Shown: positions 1-5,381 of the stretch, one piece after another
Numbering within the stretch: the stretch's first letter is position 1
How the letters are laid out: each line of letters begins with the position of its first letter
Source of the DNA: JAFGBM01 sp964564915
Lineage (GTDB): Bacteria > Actinomycetota > Actinomycetes > Actinomycetales > Demequinaceae
DNA: 5,381 bases
Assembly (NCBI GenBank): GCA_964564915.1
Contig: CAZMCU010000067.1
Span: 1-5,381, forward strand
Direction of reading: 5' to 3'
Notes under the pieces: generated by a model
The model's database searches: none
The model's input: only the letters and a program-made list of their open reading frames with translations
What the model was told of the DNA's origin: nothing
Made by a program: the position numbers and the translations under genes

Positions 1-1082
<1,082 letters not shown>

Positions 1083-1088
1083 CACCCC

Positions 1089-1094
1089 AGCGTA
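1089..1094 (-). promoter_or_regulatory. Candidate -10 element of a leaderless murB promoter
   Basis: Read on the minus strand the sequence is CACTACGCTGGGGTGATG. TACGCT fits the TANNNT consensus, and its last T is six bases before the A of the murB ATG, the spacing expected when transcription starts at the start codon. No purine-rich Shine-Dalgarno precedes the gene. I see no TTGACN-like -35 at 16-18 bp; a CTGACA (1102-1107) lies only 7 bp upstream of the -10, too close to serve. The call rests on the -10 and its spacing alone. Confidence 0.5.
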
Positions 1095-1152
1095 GTGCCG
1101 GTGTCAGAGGGGGCGATGGCGATCAGGACATGTGAGATCCGCGCCCCGCCTC

Positions 1153-1194
1153 GGGAGAAGAGAAAGGGCCGCCGCCGGTTTCCCGGCGGCGGCC
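1153..1194 (-). terminator. Intrinsic terminator after the purine permease gene
   Basis: The arms at 1167-1178 and 1183-1194 (GGCCGCCGCCGG and its exact complement) form a 12-bp all-GC stem with a 4-base loop. On the minus strand the stem is followed by CTTTCTCTTCTC, a pyrimidine-rich tail with interspersed T runs, as is common in high-GC genomes. It begins 18 bases past the permease TAG and ends well before the murB promoter, so it should insulate murB. On the plus strand the hairpin is not followed by a T-run, so it looks one-directional. Confidence 0.85.
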
Positions 1195-1212
1195 TCTCGT
1201 GTACGAGCGAAC

Positions 1213-2703
1213 CTAACTATTGATCAGTTGGTCGATCGGCCCCAGCGCGAAGTACAAAGCGAACGCTGCCGACACGATCCACATGAGTGCCTTGATTTCC
1301 CTGCCCTTCCCCGTCGCCACGCTCAGAATCACGTAGGAGATGAAGCCCAGACCGATACCGGCCGAGATCGAGTATCCGAACGGCATGACGATGATCGTCA
1401 GGAAGGCCGGGATGGCGATCCGAAGGTCCTTCCAATCGATGTCACCGACCATCGTCACCATCAGGAAGCCCACCACCACGAGTACGGGAGTCGCGGCTTC
1501 GAACGGCACGACCTGGTACAGCGGGGTGAGGAACATCGCGGCTATGAAGCCAAGCCCGGTCACGACCGACGCCAACCCGGTGCGCGCACCGTCGCCGACG
1601 CCAGCGGCGGATTCGATGTAGCAGGTGTTCGAGGACGACGACGCGACACCACCGGCGATCGCGGCAACCGAGTCGACGATCAGGATCTTCTGCGAGTCAT
1701 CGGGGATCCCGTCCTTGTCGGTAAGGTTGGCTTCCTCGCCAACCGCCGTCATCGTCCCGATCGTGTCGAAGAAGTCGACGACGAGAAGGGAGAAGACGAC
1801 GAGAACGCCCGTGAGGATGAGTTTCCACGCGACACCATCGCCGCCGAACCCTCCGAACACACTGACCTTGCCGAGAAGGTGGAAATCAGGAGACCAGTTC
1901 GCGTGCGCGTCCGCGAACGTGGGTGTCACGAGCGACCACTGTTGCGGCTTCAGCCATTCGATCAGGAACGCCACCACTGTCGCGAATGCGATCGAGATCA
2001 GGAGCGCTCCCTTGACCTTGCGAGCCATCAGGATGATCGCGGTCGCGAGACCGACGAGGAAGACGACCATCGGCCACTTGTCGATGTATCCGCCGTTGCC
2101 GAAGGACGTTGGCGTGCCCGATCCCGCCTTGATGATCCCGCCGTCCCACAAGCCGATGAAGGCCAGGAACAGGCCGATGCCGACCGCGATCGCCTTCTTC
2201 AGGGCGAGCGGGACCGCGTACAACACCTTGATCCGGAACTTCGTCAAAACGAGAAGCAGCACGACGGAGCCCTCGAGAACGATCATGCCCATCGCTTCCG
2301 GCCAGGTGTAACCCTTCGCCACCACAAGCCCATACGCGACGAACGCGTTCAGCCCCAAGCCAGCGGCCAACGCGAGCGGGAACTTGGCGATGAGACCCAT
2401 GAGGATCGTCATCACCCCCGCGACGAGGGCGGTCACCGCGGCGACCATCGCGATCGCCTCGACCGGATCGCTACCGCCACCAATGAGCGGAGCCCCGGCG
2501 GCCGAGGTTGCGCCGACCAGGATGATGGGGTTGAGGACCACGATGTAGGCCATCGTGAAGAAGGTCGTGAGACCACCGCGGATCTCCGTACCAAACGTCG
2601 ATCCCCGTTCGGAGATCTTGAAGTAACGATCGAGGGCACCCTTAGGAGGTCCCTGCTTCGCTGCCACGGGCTTCTTCGCCGCGGGTTTCTTTGTGGTTGC
2701 CAT
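1213..2703 (-). CDS. NCS2 family (AzgA-type) purine nucleobase permease
   Basis: This is a 496-residue polytopic inner-membrane transporter that probably takes up purine bases (hypoxanthine, guanine or adenine) in symport with protons, feeding salvage. AzgA-subfamily signatures are clear: RGGLTTFFTMAYIVVLNPII (42-61, start of TM1), AGLGLNAF (114-121), FDTIGTMTAVGEEANL (312-327, the FDT substrate-site region) and SSSSNTCYIESAAGVG (355-370) followed by ARTGL (373-377). Many hydrophobic stretches fill residues 45-490, consistent with the 14-helix UraA/AzgA fold. Length is slightly above the usual 430-490 because of a Lys/Ala/Pro-rich cytosolic N-terminus (residues 2-22). The ATG at 2703 is chosen because a CAGGA Shine-Dalgarno sits 7 bases upstream and the family homology begins soon after; the frame stays open upstream to 2994, but that extension overlaps hadB and is Arg-rich shadow sequence. 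It follows hadB by 83 bp and ends in a strong terminator. AzgA-type is preferred over the uracil/xanthine NCS2 branch because of these motifs; which purine it carries cannot be told. Confidence 0.93.
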   Translation of the reverse strand: MATTKKPAAKKPVAAKQGPPKGALDRYFKISERGSTFGTEIRGGLTTFFTMAYIVVLNPIILVGATSAAGAPLIGGGSDPVEAIAMVAAVTALVAGVMTILMGLIAKFPLALAAGLGLNAFVAYGLVVAKGYTWPEAMGMIVLEGSVVLLLVLTKFRIKVLYAVPLALKKAIAVGIGLFLAFIGLWDGGIIKAGSGTPTSFGNGGYIDKWPMVVFLVGLATAIILMARKVKGALLISIAFATVVAFLIEWLKPQQWSLVTPTFADAHANWSPDFHLLGKVSVFGGFGGDGVAWKLILTGVLVVFSLLVVDFFDTIGTMTAVGEEANLTDKDGIPDDSQKILIVDSVAAIAGGVASSSSNTCYIESAAGVGDGARTGLASVVTGLGFIAAMFLTPLYQVVPFEAATPVLVVVGFLMVTMVGDIDWKDLRIAIPAFLTIIVMPFGYSISAGIGLGFISYVILSVATGKGREIKALMWIVSAAFALYFALGPIDQLINS

Positions 2704-2710
2704 AGGCGCA

Positions 2711-2715
2711 TCCTG
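2711..2715 (-). promoter_or_regulatory. Ribosome binding site deciding the permease start
   Basis: The minus strand reads CAGGA, then seven bases, then ATG at 2703. This is the only Shine-Dalgarno-like stretch in the gap. It supports the short N-terminus over the longer open frame reaching to 2994. Confidence 0.6.
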
Positions 2716-2746
2716 CCAGTCCGGGCGGGTCGCTGGGAAGGGGGCC

Positions 2747-2772
2747 GCGCCGGGATTCCGGCGTGTCGGCGC
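2747..2772 (-). other. GC-rich inverted repeats in the hadB-permease gap
   Basis: CGCCGG (2748-2753) and CCGGCG (2758-2763) form a 6-bp stem with a 4-base loop. A competing pairing of GCGCCG (2747-2752) with CGGCGC (2767-2772) has a 14-base loop. On the minus strand the shorter hairpin is followed by a C-rich run, not a U-rich one, so it is not a convincing intrinsic terminator. It could attenuate or pause transcription between hadB and the permease gene, protect the 3' end of the hadAB message, or be a by-product of high GC. No convincing promoter for the permease appears in the rest of this 83-bp gap; TAGGCT at 2784-2789, over the hadB stop, is the only -10-like hexamer and has no good -35. 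Confidence 0.3.
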
Positions 2773-2786
2773 GAGACGCGCGGAGC

Positions 2787-3230
2787 CTAGGCGCAGGCGA
2801 CGACGGCTTGGGCTTTCGCGAGGACCTTCTGACCCTCGAACTCCACGGCGAGGTCCACGCGAGCGGTTGTGGACTCCTCGTCGAGTGCGCCAATGGTCGC
2901 CGTCACGGCCACGATGGCTTCCCCCGGATTGGGCACGGGCACGGGGCGGGCGAACCGTGCCTGATAGTCGACGACGTTCCCCGCCCCCGCCCACTCCTCG
3001 ACGACCGACGCCGCGGCCCCCATGGTGAACATCCCGTGGGCGATGACTCCCGGCAAGCCGACGGAGGTGGCAAACACGTCGTTGTAGTGGATGGGGTTGA
3101 AGTCGCCGGAGGCGCCCGCGTATTTCACGAGCGACTCCCGTGTGATGCGAACCTCTCGGGTCGCGACGATGTCGCCGACCGCGAGGCCCGCGAAACTCGG
3201 GCGCGAGGGGGTGGCAGAGGCGGCGGTCAC
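2787..3230 (-). CDS. hadB: MaoC-like (R)-hydratase, HadB-type catalytic subunit of a hydroxyacyl-thioester dehydratase
   Basis: This 147-residue single hotdog-fold protein resembles HadB, which dehydrates (3R)-hydroxyacyl-ACP in type II fatty acid elongation. The hydratase-2 motif is intact: YAGASGDFNPIHYND (37-51), with catalytic Asp43 and His48, followed by GLPGVIAHGMFTMG (58-71). The hotdog core continues through DYQARFARPVPVPNPG (88-103), resembling mycobacterial HadB. The chosen start is GTG at 3230, whose bases overlap the hadA stop as GTGA, with GGGAGG four bases upstream (3235-3240). An ATG 13 codons further upstream (3269) lies inside hadA and lacks that signal. The overlap implies translational coupling and equal production with HadA, the expected partner. 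In organisms without mycolic acids the pair may supply the dehydratase step of ordinary FAS-II; that role is inferred. Another (R)-enoyl-CoA hydratase use is possible. Confidence 0.9.
   Translation of the reverse strand: MTAASATPSRPSFAGLAVGDIVATREVRITRESLVKYAGASGDFNPIHYNDVFATSVGLPGVIAHGMFTMGAAASVVEEWAGAGNVVDYQARFARPVPVPNPGEAIVAVTATIGALDEESTTARVDLAVEFEGQKVLAKAQAVVACA
3227..3230 (-). other. GTGA start/stop overlap joining hadA and hadB
   Basis: On the minus strand the hadB GTG (3230-3228) shares bases with the hadA TGA (3229-3227). A strong GGGAGG lies just upstream within the last hadA codons (3235-3240). This arrangement usually gives coupled translation by re-initiation and fixes the hadB start. 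Confidence 0.85.
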
Positions 3231-3673
3231 GTGTCCTCCCTCACGGCGAGCGTGGAGACTACGGTGCAAACGGACTCCCCACCGGGGGCGGTGAGCTCGG
3301 TCCGCGACGTCAGCATCGAGATACCCGCGCGCGCGGCGACGTTCTCGATGTGGACGGTCGCCTCGAGGATGTCCCCCGCGACGATCGGCCGATGGTGGGT
3401 GAAGCGCTGGTCGGCGTGAACGACCCGAGAGAAGTCGACGCCGAGGTCGGGGTCGTCGATCGCACGGAATTCGGCACGCTGGGCGACGGCTACCGCGAAA
3501 GTCGTGGGGGCGACGAGGTCGGCAAACCCTGCTCCACGAGCCGCCTCAACGTCTCGATGCTCGGCCGCCCGGGCATCGACCGCATCGGCAAACTCGCGTA
3601 TCTTGACGCGCGACACCTCGTACGCGTCATACGGGCCGTATACCCGGCCCACCGCCTCGGCGTTGACAGGCAT
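3227..3673 (-). CDS. hadA: MaoC-family dehydratase N-terminal-domain protein, HadA-type non-catalytic partner subunit
   Basis: This 148-residue protein matches HadA, the hotdog subunit that pairs with HadB and provides the acyl-chain binding channel. The N-terminus, from Val-Gly-Arg-Val-Tyr (8-12) through YEVSRVKIREFADAV (18-32), aligns well with mycobacterial HadA, as do LVAPTTFA (53-60) and VVHADQRFTHHRPIVAGD (84-101). The catalytic Asp-(X)4-His hydratase motif of HadB is absent, as expected for this subunit. The ATG at 3673 gives a full-length N-terminus, but no Shine-Dalgarno is visible (the bases before it read TTTTCCGAT). The gene starts only 12 bases after the rpmG stop, so it probably relies on coupling to rpmG translation or on the shared transcript. 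Its stop overlaps the hadB start. No third subunit (hadC) follows; in mycobacteria hadC comes after hadB, whereas here the next gene is a permease. Confidence 0.88.
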   Translation of the reverse strand: MPVNAEAVGRVYGPYDAYEVSRVKIREFADAVDARAAEHRDVEAARGAGFADLVAPTTFAVAVAQRAEFRAIDDPDLGVDFSRVVHADQRFTHHRPIVAGDILEATVHIENVAARAGISMLTSRTELTAPGGESVCTVVSTLAVREDT

Positions 3674-3685
3674 ATCGGAAAACAG

Positions 3686-3856
3686 CTAGCGGGTCTCGCG
3701 GTGAACGGTCTGCTTACCGCAACGAGGGCAGAACTTCTTCAACTCAAGCCGATCGGGGTCGTTCCGACGGTTTTTCTTGGTGATGTAGTTCCGTTCCTTG
3801 CATTCGGTGCATGAGAGCGTGATCTTGGGGCGGATGTCCGCCGATTTGCCGGCCAC
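3686..3856 (-). CDS. rpmG: 50S ribosomal protein L33, zinc-binding (C+) form
   Basis: This is a 56-residue ribosomal protein of the large subunit, located near the E site. Two CXXC pairs, CTEC (Cys16, Cys19) and CPRC (Cys43, Cys46), form the zinc ribbon, so this is the C+ version and not the zinc-independent C- paralogue. The family core SCTECKERNYITKKNRRND (15-33) and the ELKKFCPRCGKQT stretch (38-50) are fully recognisable, and length is normal. The start is GTG at 3856, giving the typical N-terminus MAGKSADIRPKI; GGAGG lies 8 bases upstream (3865-3869). The frame is open 26 codons further upstream, to an ATG at 3934, but that extension would run into the tRNA-Met gene and is not real. It lies 45 bp after tRNA-Met and 12 bp before hadA, so it may be transcribed with the tRNAs and with hadAB. 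Confidence 0.97.
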   Translation of the reverse strand: MAGKSADIRPKITLSCTECKERNYITKKNRRNDPDRLELKKFCPRCGKQTVHRETR

Positions 3857-3864
3857 TATGTTCT

Positions 3865-3869
3865 CCTCC
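3865..3869 (-). promoter_or_regulatory. rpmG: Shine-Dalgarno of rpmG
   Basis: The minus strand reads GGAGG, eight bases, then GTG at 3856. It fixes the GTG as the rpmG start. The same GGAGG can pair with CCTCC (plus-strand GGAGG at 3879-3883) in the leader, which might mask it. Confidence 0.8.
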
Positions 3870-3871
3870 GT

Positions 3872-3886
3872 GCGCCAGGGAGGCGC
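3872..3886 (-). other. Hairpin in the rpmG leader, between tRNA-Met and rpmG
   Basis: The arms GCGCC and GGCGC (3872-3876 and 3882-3886) form a 5-bp all-GC stem with a 5-base loop. No T-run follows, so it is not a terminator. Part of one arm overlaps a CCTCC that is complementary to the rpmG Shine-Dalgarno, so the two pairings exclude each other. A function is possible but unproven. Confidence 0.35.
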
Positions 3887-3901
3887 TTCATTCTCTATTC
3901 G

Positions 3902-3975
3902 TAGCGAGGGCGGGACTTGAACCCGCGACCCCACGATTATGAGTCGTGTGCTCTAACCACCTGAGCTACCCCGCC
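3902..3975 (-). tRNA. tRNA-Met (CAU), elongator type
   Basis: The 74-nt cloverleaf folds completely. The acceptor is GGCGGGG with CCTCGCT (two G-U pairs) and discriminator A; the D-stem is GCTC/GAGC; the anticodon stem is CACGA/TCGTG around loop CTCATAA (anticodon CAU); and the T-stem is GCGGG/CCCGC with loop TTCAAGT. The initiator marks are missing: there is no unpaired first position and no GGG/CCC run in the anticodon stem, so it is an elongator. A lysidine-modified tRNA-Ile(CAU) cannot be fully excluded, but the body resembles actinobacterial elongator tRNA-Met. No 3' CCA is encoded. It lies 41 bp after tRNA-Thr and should share its transcript. Confidence 0.95.
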
Positions 3976-3988
3976 AAAGAACGCGACA

Positions 3989-4015
3989 CCTCCATTATGG
4001 GGAGGAACCGCCTCC
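3989..4015 (-). repeat. Three short complementary arms in the spacer between the two tRNAs
   Basis: On the plus strand the 41-bp spacer holds CCTCC (3989-3993), GGAGG (4001-4005) and CCTCC (4011-4015). The middle arm can pair with either neighbour, giving 5-bp stems with loops of 7 or 5 bases. It may influence processing of the tRNA precursor or be chance. No T-run follows, so it is not a terminator. Confidence 0.35.
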
Positions 4016-4016
4016 G

Positions 4017-4089
4017 AGCCCCGACAGGGAATCGAACCCTGGACCTTCTCCTTACCATGGAGACGCTCTACCGACTGAGCTATCGGGGC
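4017..4089 (-). tRNA. tRNA-Thr (GGU)
   Basis: The 73-nt cloverleaf folds without mismatches. The acceptor is GCCCCGA with TCGGGGC and discriminator T; the D-stem is GCTC/GAGC; the anticodon stem is TCTCC/GGAGA around loop ATGGTAA (anticodon GGU, reading ACC and ACU); and the T-stem is CAGGG/CCCTG with loop TTCGATT. No 3' CCA is encoded. It is the first gene of the leftward cluster, 10 bases downstream of a good -10 hexamer. A Thr-Met tRNA pair ahead of rpmG is a known actinobacterial arrangement. Confidence 0.97.
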
Positions 4090-4099
4090 AAGCCGGACT

Positions 4100-4128
4100 A
4101 GCATACCGGCACGTGAGGGCGGGCCGAA
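4100..4128 (-). promoter_or_regulatory. Candidate promoter of the tRNA-Thr/tRNA-Met/rpmG cluster
   Basis: On the minus strand TATGCT (4105-4100) matches the -10 consensus closely and lies 10 bases before the tRNA-Thr 5' end, which is close, as expected for a tRNA promoter. At 17-bp spacing the -35 position reads TTCGGC (4128-4123), a weak match that keeps only the leading TT. The -10 lies in the loop of a GCCGG/CCGGC inverted repeat (4092-4096 and 4106-4110). It diverges from the ycaQ promoter within a 93-bp gap. Confidence 0.55.
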
Positions 4129-4170
4129 ATCCAGAACCGACCTCCCGTCCCCGCTGTCGCTACCCCCCAC

Positions 4171-4176
4171 TATCGT
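4171..4176 (+). promoter_or_regulatory. Candidate -10 element of a leaderless ycaQ promoter
   Basis: The sequence CACTATCGTGGGCGCATG places TATCGT (TANNNT) six bases before the A of the ATG at 4183, so the transcript would begin at the start codon. No Shine-Dalgarno is present. No TTGACN-like -35 is visible at 16-18 bp; that position is C-rich. The arrangement is the same as at murB. Confidence 0.55.
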
Positions 4177-4182
4177 GGGCGC

Positions 4183-5381
4183 ATGACCCAGACCCTGTCG
4201 GCGGCGGAAGCGCGGCGCGTGTTCCTCGCCGCCCAGGGACTCGCGCGGCGTCGCCCGATCGCGCGCGTTGGGGTACCGCAGTTCCGCGACTACCTCACAC
4301 GACAAGGGGTGCTCCAACTCGACTCCGTCAACGTCTTCGCCCGAGCCCACTACCTGCCCATCTTTTCCCGCTACGGCCCCTACGATCGCGACGCCCTCGA
4401 TTCCTACCTCTGGCACTCGGGCGAAACGTTCGAGCACTGGGGTCACGAGGCGTCGGTCATGCCTCGAGCCCTTCTGTCGACCCTGCACTTCCGGATGTCG
4501 TCGTCCGGGACGTGGAAGGAGTGGACCCGTGGCTACCTCGATCGCGAGAGACCCGGCCTCATTCCGGCGGTCGAGGCTGCCGTTCAGGCGTCGGGCCCCC
4601 TGACCGCGGCCGACCTGGAGCACCTCGCACCCACCGAGCGCCGGGCAGGCAGCTCGTGGTGGAACACCGGCGACGTCAAGCGGGCGCTCGAGTATCTCTT
4701 CATCACGGGCCGGGTCGCGGTATCGTCCCGCCCCCACTTTCAGAGGCGGTATGACGATCCGATCCGAGTCTGGGGTCGGGACGCGAGGGAGGGGGCGCCT
4801 CACGCCGATGACGCGCGTCAAGCCCTCTTCGACCACTCTCTTCGTGCGACCGGAATCGGCACGCCTCGTGACGTCTCCGATCACTTTCGTCTGCCACCCC
4901 AGGAATCCCATCACCGGGCTTTGTCCGCCGTTGAGCGTGGACTCGCGACGTGGATCGAGGTGGAATCGTGGGGGGAGCCCGCGCTTCTCTCGACAGACGC
5001 CCACGACCCCGGGCGTGCCACCGGTGCCGCGATCCTCAGTCCGTTCGATCCGGTCTGCTGGTATCGCGACCGCCTTCTCCGGATGTTCGGCATGCACTAC
5101 CGCATCGAGATCTACACCCCGGCACACAAGCGTGCATTCGGCTACTACTCGCTGCCCTTCCTCCTCGGCGACCAGATCGTTGCGCGCGTCGACCTCAAGG
5201 CCGATCGAAAGGCGGGGGCTCTGCTCGTCCAGTCGGCGTGGAAAGAAGAGGAGAGCGCCCCGGGGGCACGGCGTCGCAGGGACGACGACGTGGTGACGGC
5301 GCTCGCGACGGAACTACGCCTGGCCGCTTCGTGGCTCGGCCTTCACGATGTCGCCGTTGGCGAGAAGGGAACGCTCGCGTC
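4183..5381 (+). CDS. ycaQ: YcaQ/AlkX-type winged-helix DNA glycosylase (HTH_42 family), 3' end cut by window edge
   Basis: This is a DNA repair glycosylase family that excises bulky or crosslinked alkylated bases; the E. coli member YcaQ unhooks interstrand crosslinks. The visible 399 residues are close to the family length of about 400-410, so little is missing. Landmarks in order: GVLQLDSVNVFARAHYLPIF (42-61), containing the catalytic Gln-Leu-Asp motif (Gln45, Asp47; the Q-hydrophobic-D form of YcaQ, not the Q-X-Q of AlkZ); ETFEHWGHEASVMP (81-94); a central winged-helix region (about 120-190); and the family's C-terminal signature from ILSPFDPVCWYRDRL through a Tyr-Arg-Ile-Glu-Ile-Tyr stretch and FGYYSLPFLLGD to ARVDLKADRKAG. 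The ATG at 4183 is used because the N-terminus matches family length and a -10 hexamer sits at leaderless spacing. It diverges from the tRNA cluster. An alternative is a family member of unknown lesion range; the family is certain, the substrate is not. Confidence 0.92.
   Translation, partial: MTQTLSAAEARRVFLAAQGLARRRPIARVGVPQFRDYLTRQGVLQLDSVNVFARAHYLPIFSRYGPYDRDALDSYLWHSGETFEHWGHEASVMPRALLSTLHFRMSSSGTWKEWTRGYLDRERPGLIPAVEAAVQASGPLTAADLEHLAPTERRAGSSWWNTGDVKRALEYLFITGRVAVSSRPHFQRRYDDPIRVWGRDAREGAPHADDARQALFDHSLRATGIGTPRDVSDHFRLPPQESHHRALSAVERGLATWIEVESWGEPALLSTDAHDPGRATGAAILSPFDPVCWYRDRLLRMFGMHYRIEIYTPAHKRAFGYYSLPFLLGDQIVARVDLKADRKAGALLVQSAWKEEESAPGARRRRDDDVVTALATELRLAASWLGLHDVAVGEKGTLA

Noticed and set aside
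1102..1107. CTGACA as the -35 of the murB promoter
   Set aside because: Only 7 bp separate it from the TACGCT -10; about 17 are needed.
2704..2786. Purine riboswitch upstream of the permease
   Set aside because: The 83-bp gap shows GC-rich hairpins but no conserved purine-aptamer core, such as the two pairing loops and the three-way junction. It is also very short for an aptamer plus expression platform.
1132..2790. 552-codon open frame on the plus strand
   Set aside because: It is antisense to the permease along its whole length. The translation is Asp/Arg/His-rich, with no recognisable domain, and arises from the high-GC codon pattern of the real gene.
2704..2994. Longer permease start at 2994
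   Set aside because: It would add 97 Arg-rich residues overlapping hadB, with no ribosome binding site. The ATG at 2703 has a CAGGA seven bases upstream and gives a normal family N-terminus.
3231..3269. ATG start for hadB 13 codons upstream
   Set aside because: It lies inside hadA and has no clear Shine-Dalgarno. The GTG at 3230 has GGGAGG and the GTGA overlap.
3857..3934. Longer rpmG start at ATG 3934
   Set aside because: It would begin inside the tRNA-Met gene and add 26 residues not seen in L33. The GTG at 3856 has a strong Shine-Dalgarno.
3937..5127. 396-codon open frame on the minus strand
   Set aside because: It runs antisense through the glycosylase gene and then through both tRNA genes, which a real protein gene would not do.

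Overview
The window is GC-rich DNA with a strong G/C bias at third codon positions. It most likely comes from the chromosome of an actinobacterium. Three things point there: the gene order tRNA-Thr, tRNA-Met, rpmG, hadA-like, hadB-like, murB, which is known from actinobacterial genomes including mycobacteria; FAS-II dehydratase subunits of the HadA/HadB type; and two apparently leaderless starts. The protein sequences look most like the order Micrococcales, but that placement is an impression and not a computed result. Everything visible is ordinary core-genome content. I see no mobile element, CRISPR array, rRNA, prophage or defence island.

Layout: nearly everything is on the minus strand and is read from right to left, starting near position 4105. 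The order is tRNA-Thr(GGU), tRNA-Met(CAU, elongator type), rpmG (zinc-binding ribosomal protein L33), a HadA-like dehydratase subunit, a HadB-like catalytic dehydratase subunit joined to it by a GTGA start/stop overlap, an NCS2/AzgA-type purine permease ending in a strong intrinsic terminator, and murB, which has its own promoter and runs off the left edge with only its last residues missing. On the plus strand, diverging from the tRNA promoter, is a YcaQ-type winged-helix DNA glycosylase gene that runs off the right edge close to its expected end.

How the genes fit together: the tRNAs and L33 serve translation. The HadA/HadB pair probably forms a heterodimeric (3R)-hydroxyacyl-thioester dehydratase of type II fatty acid synthesis. 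The permease imports purine bases, MurB makes UDP-N-acetylmuramate for peptidoglycan, and the glycosylase repairs bulky or crosslinked alkylated DNA. The cluster is a growth and housekeeping neighbourhood and not a single pathway.

The most interesting details are regulatory. murB and the glycosylase gene share the same start architecture, CACTANNNTGGG with the -10 hexamer ending six bases before the ATG and no Shine-Dalgarno. The rpmG leader can form two mutually exclusive hairpins, one of which would cover its Shine-Dalgarno. I found no clear evidence of an undescribed system here.
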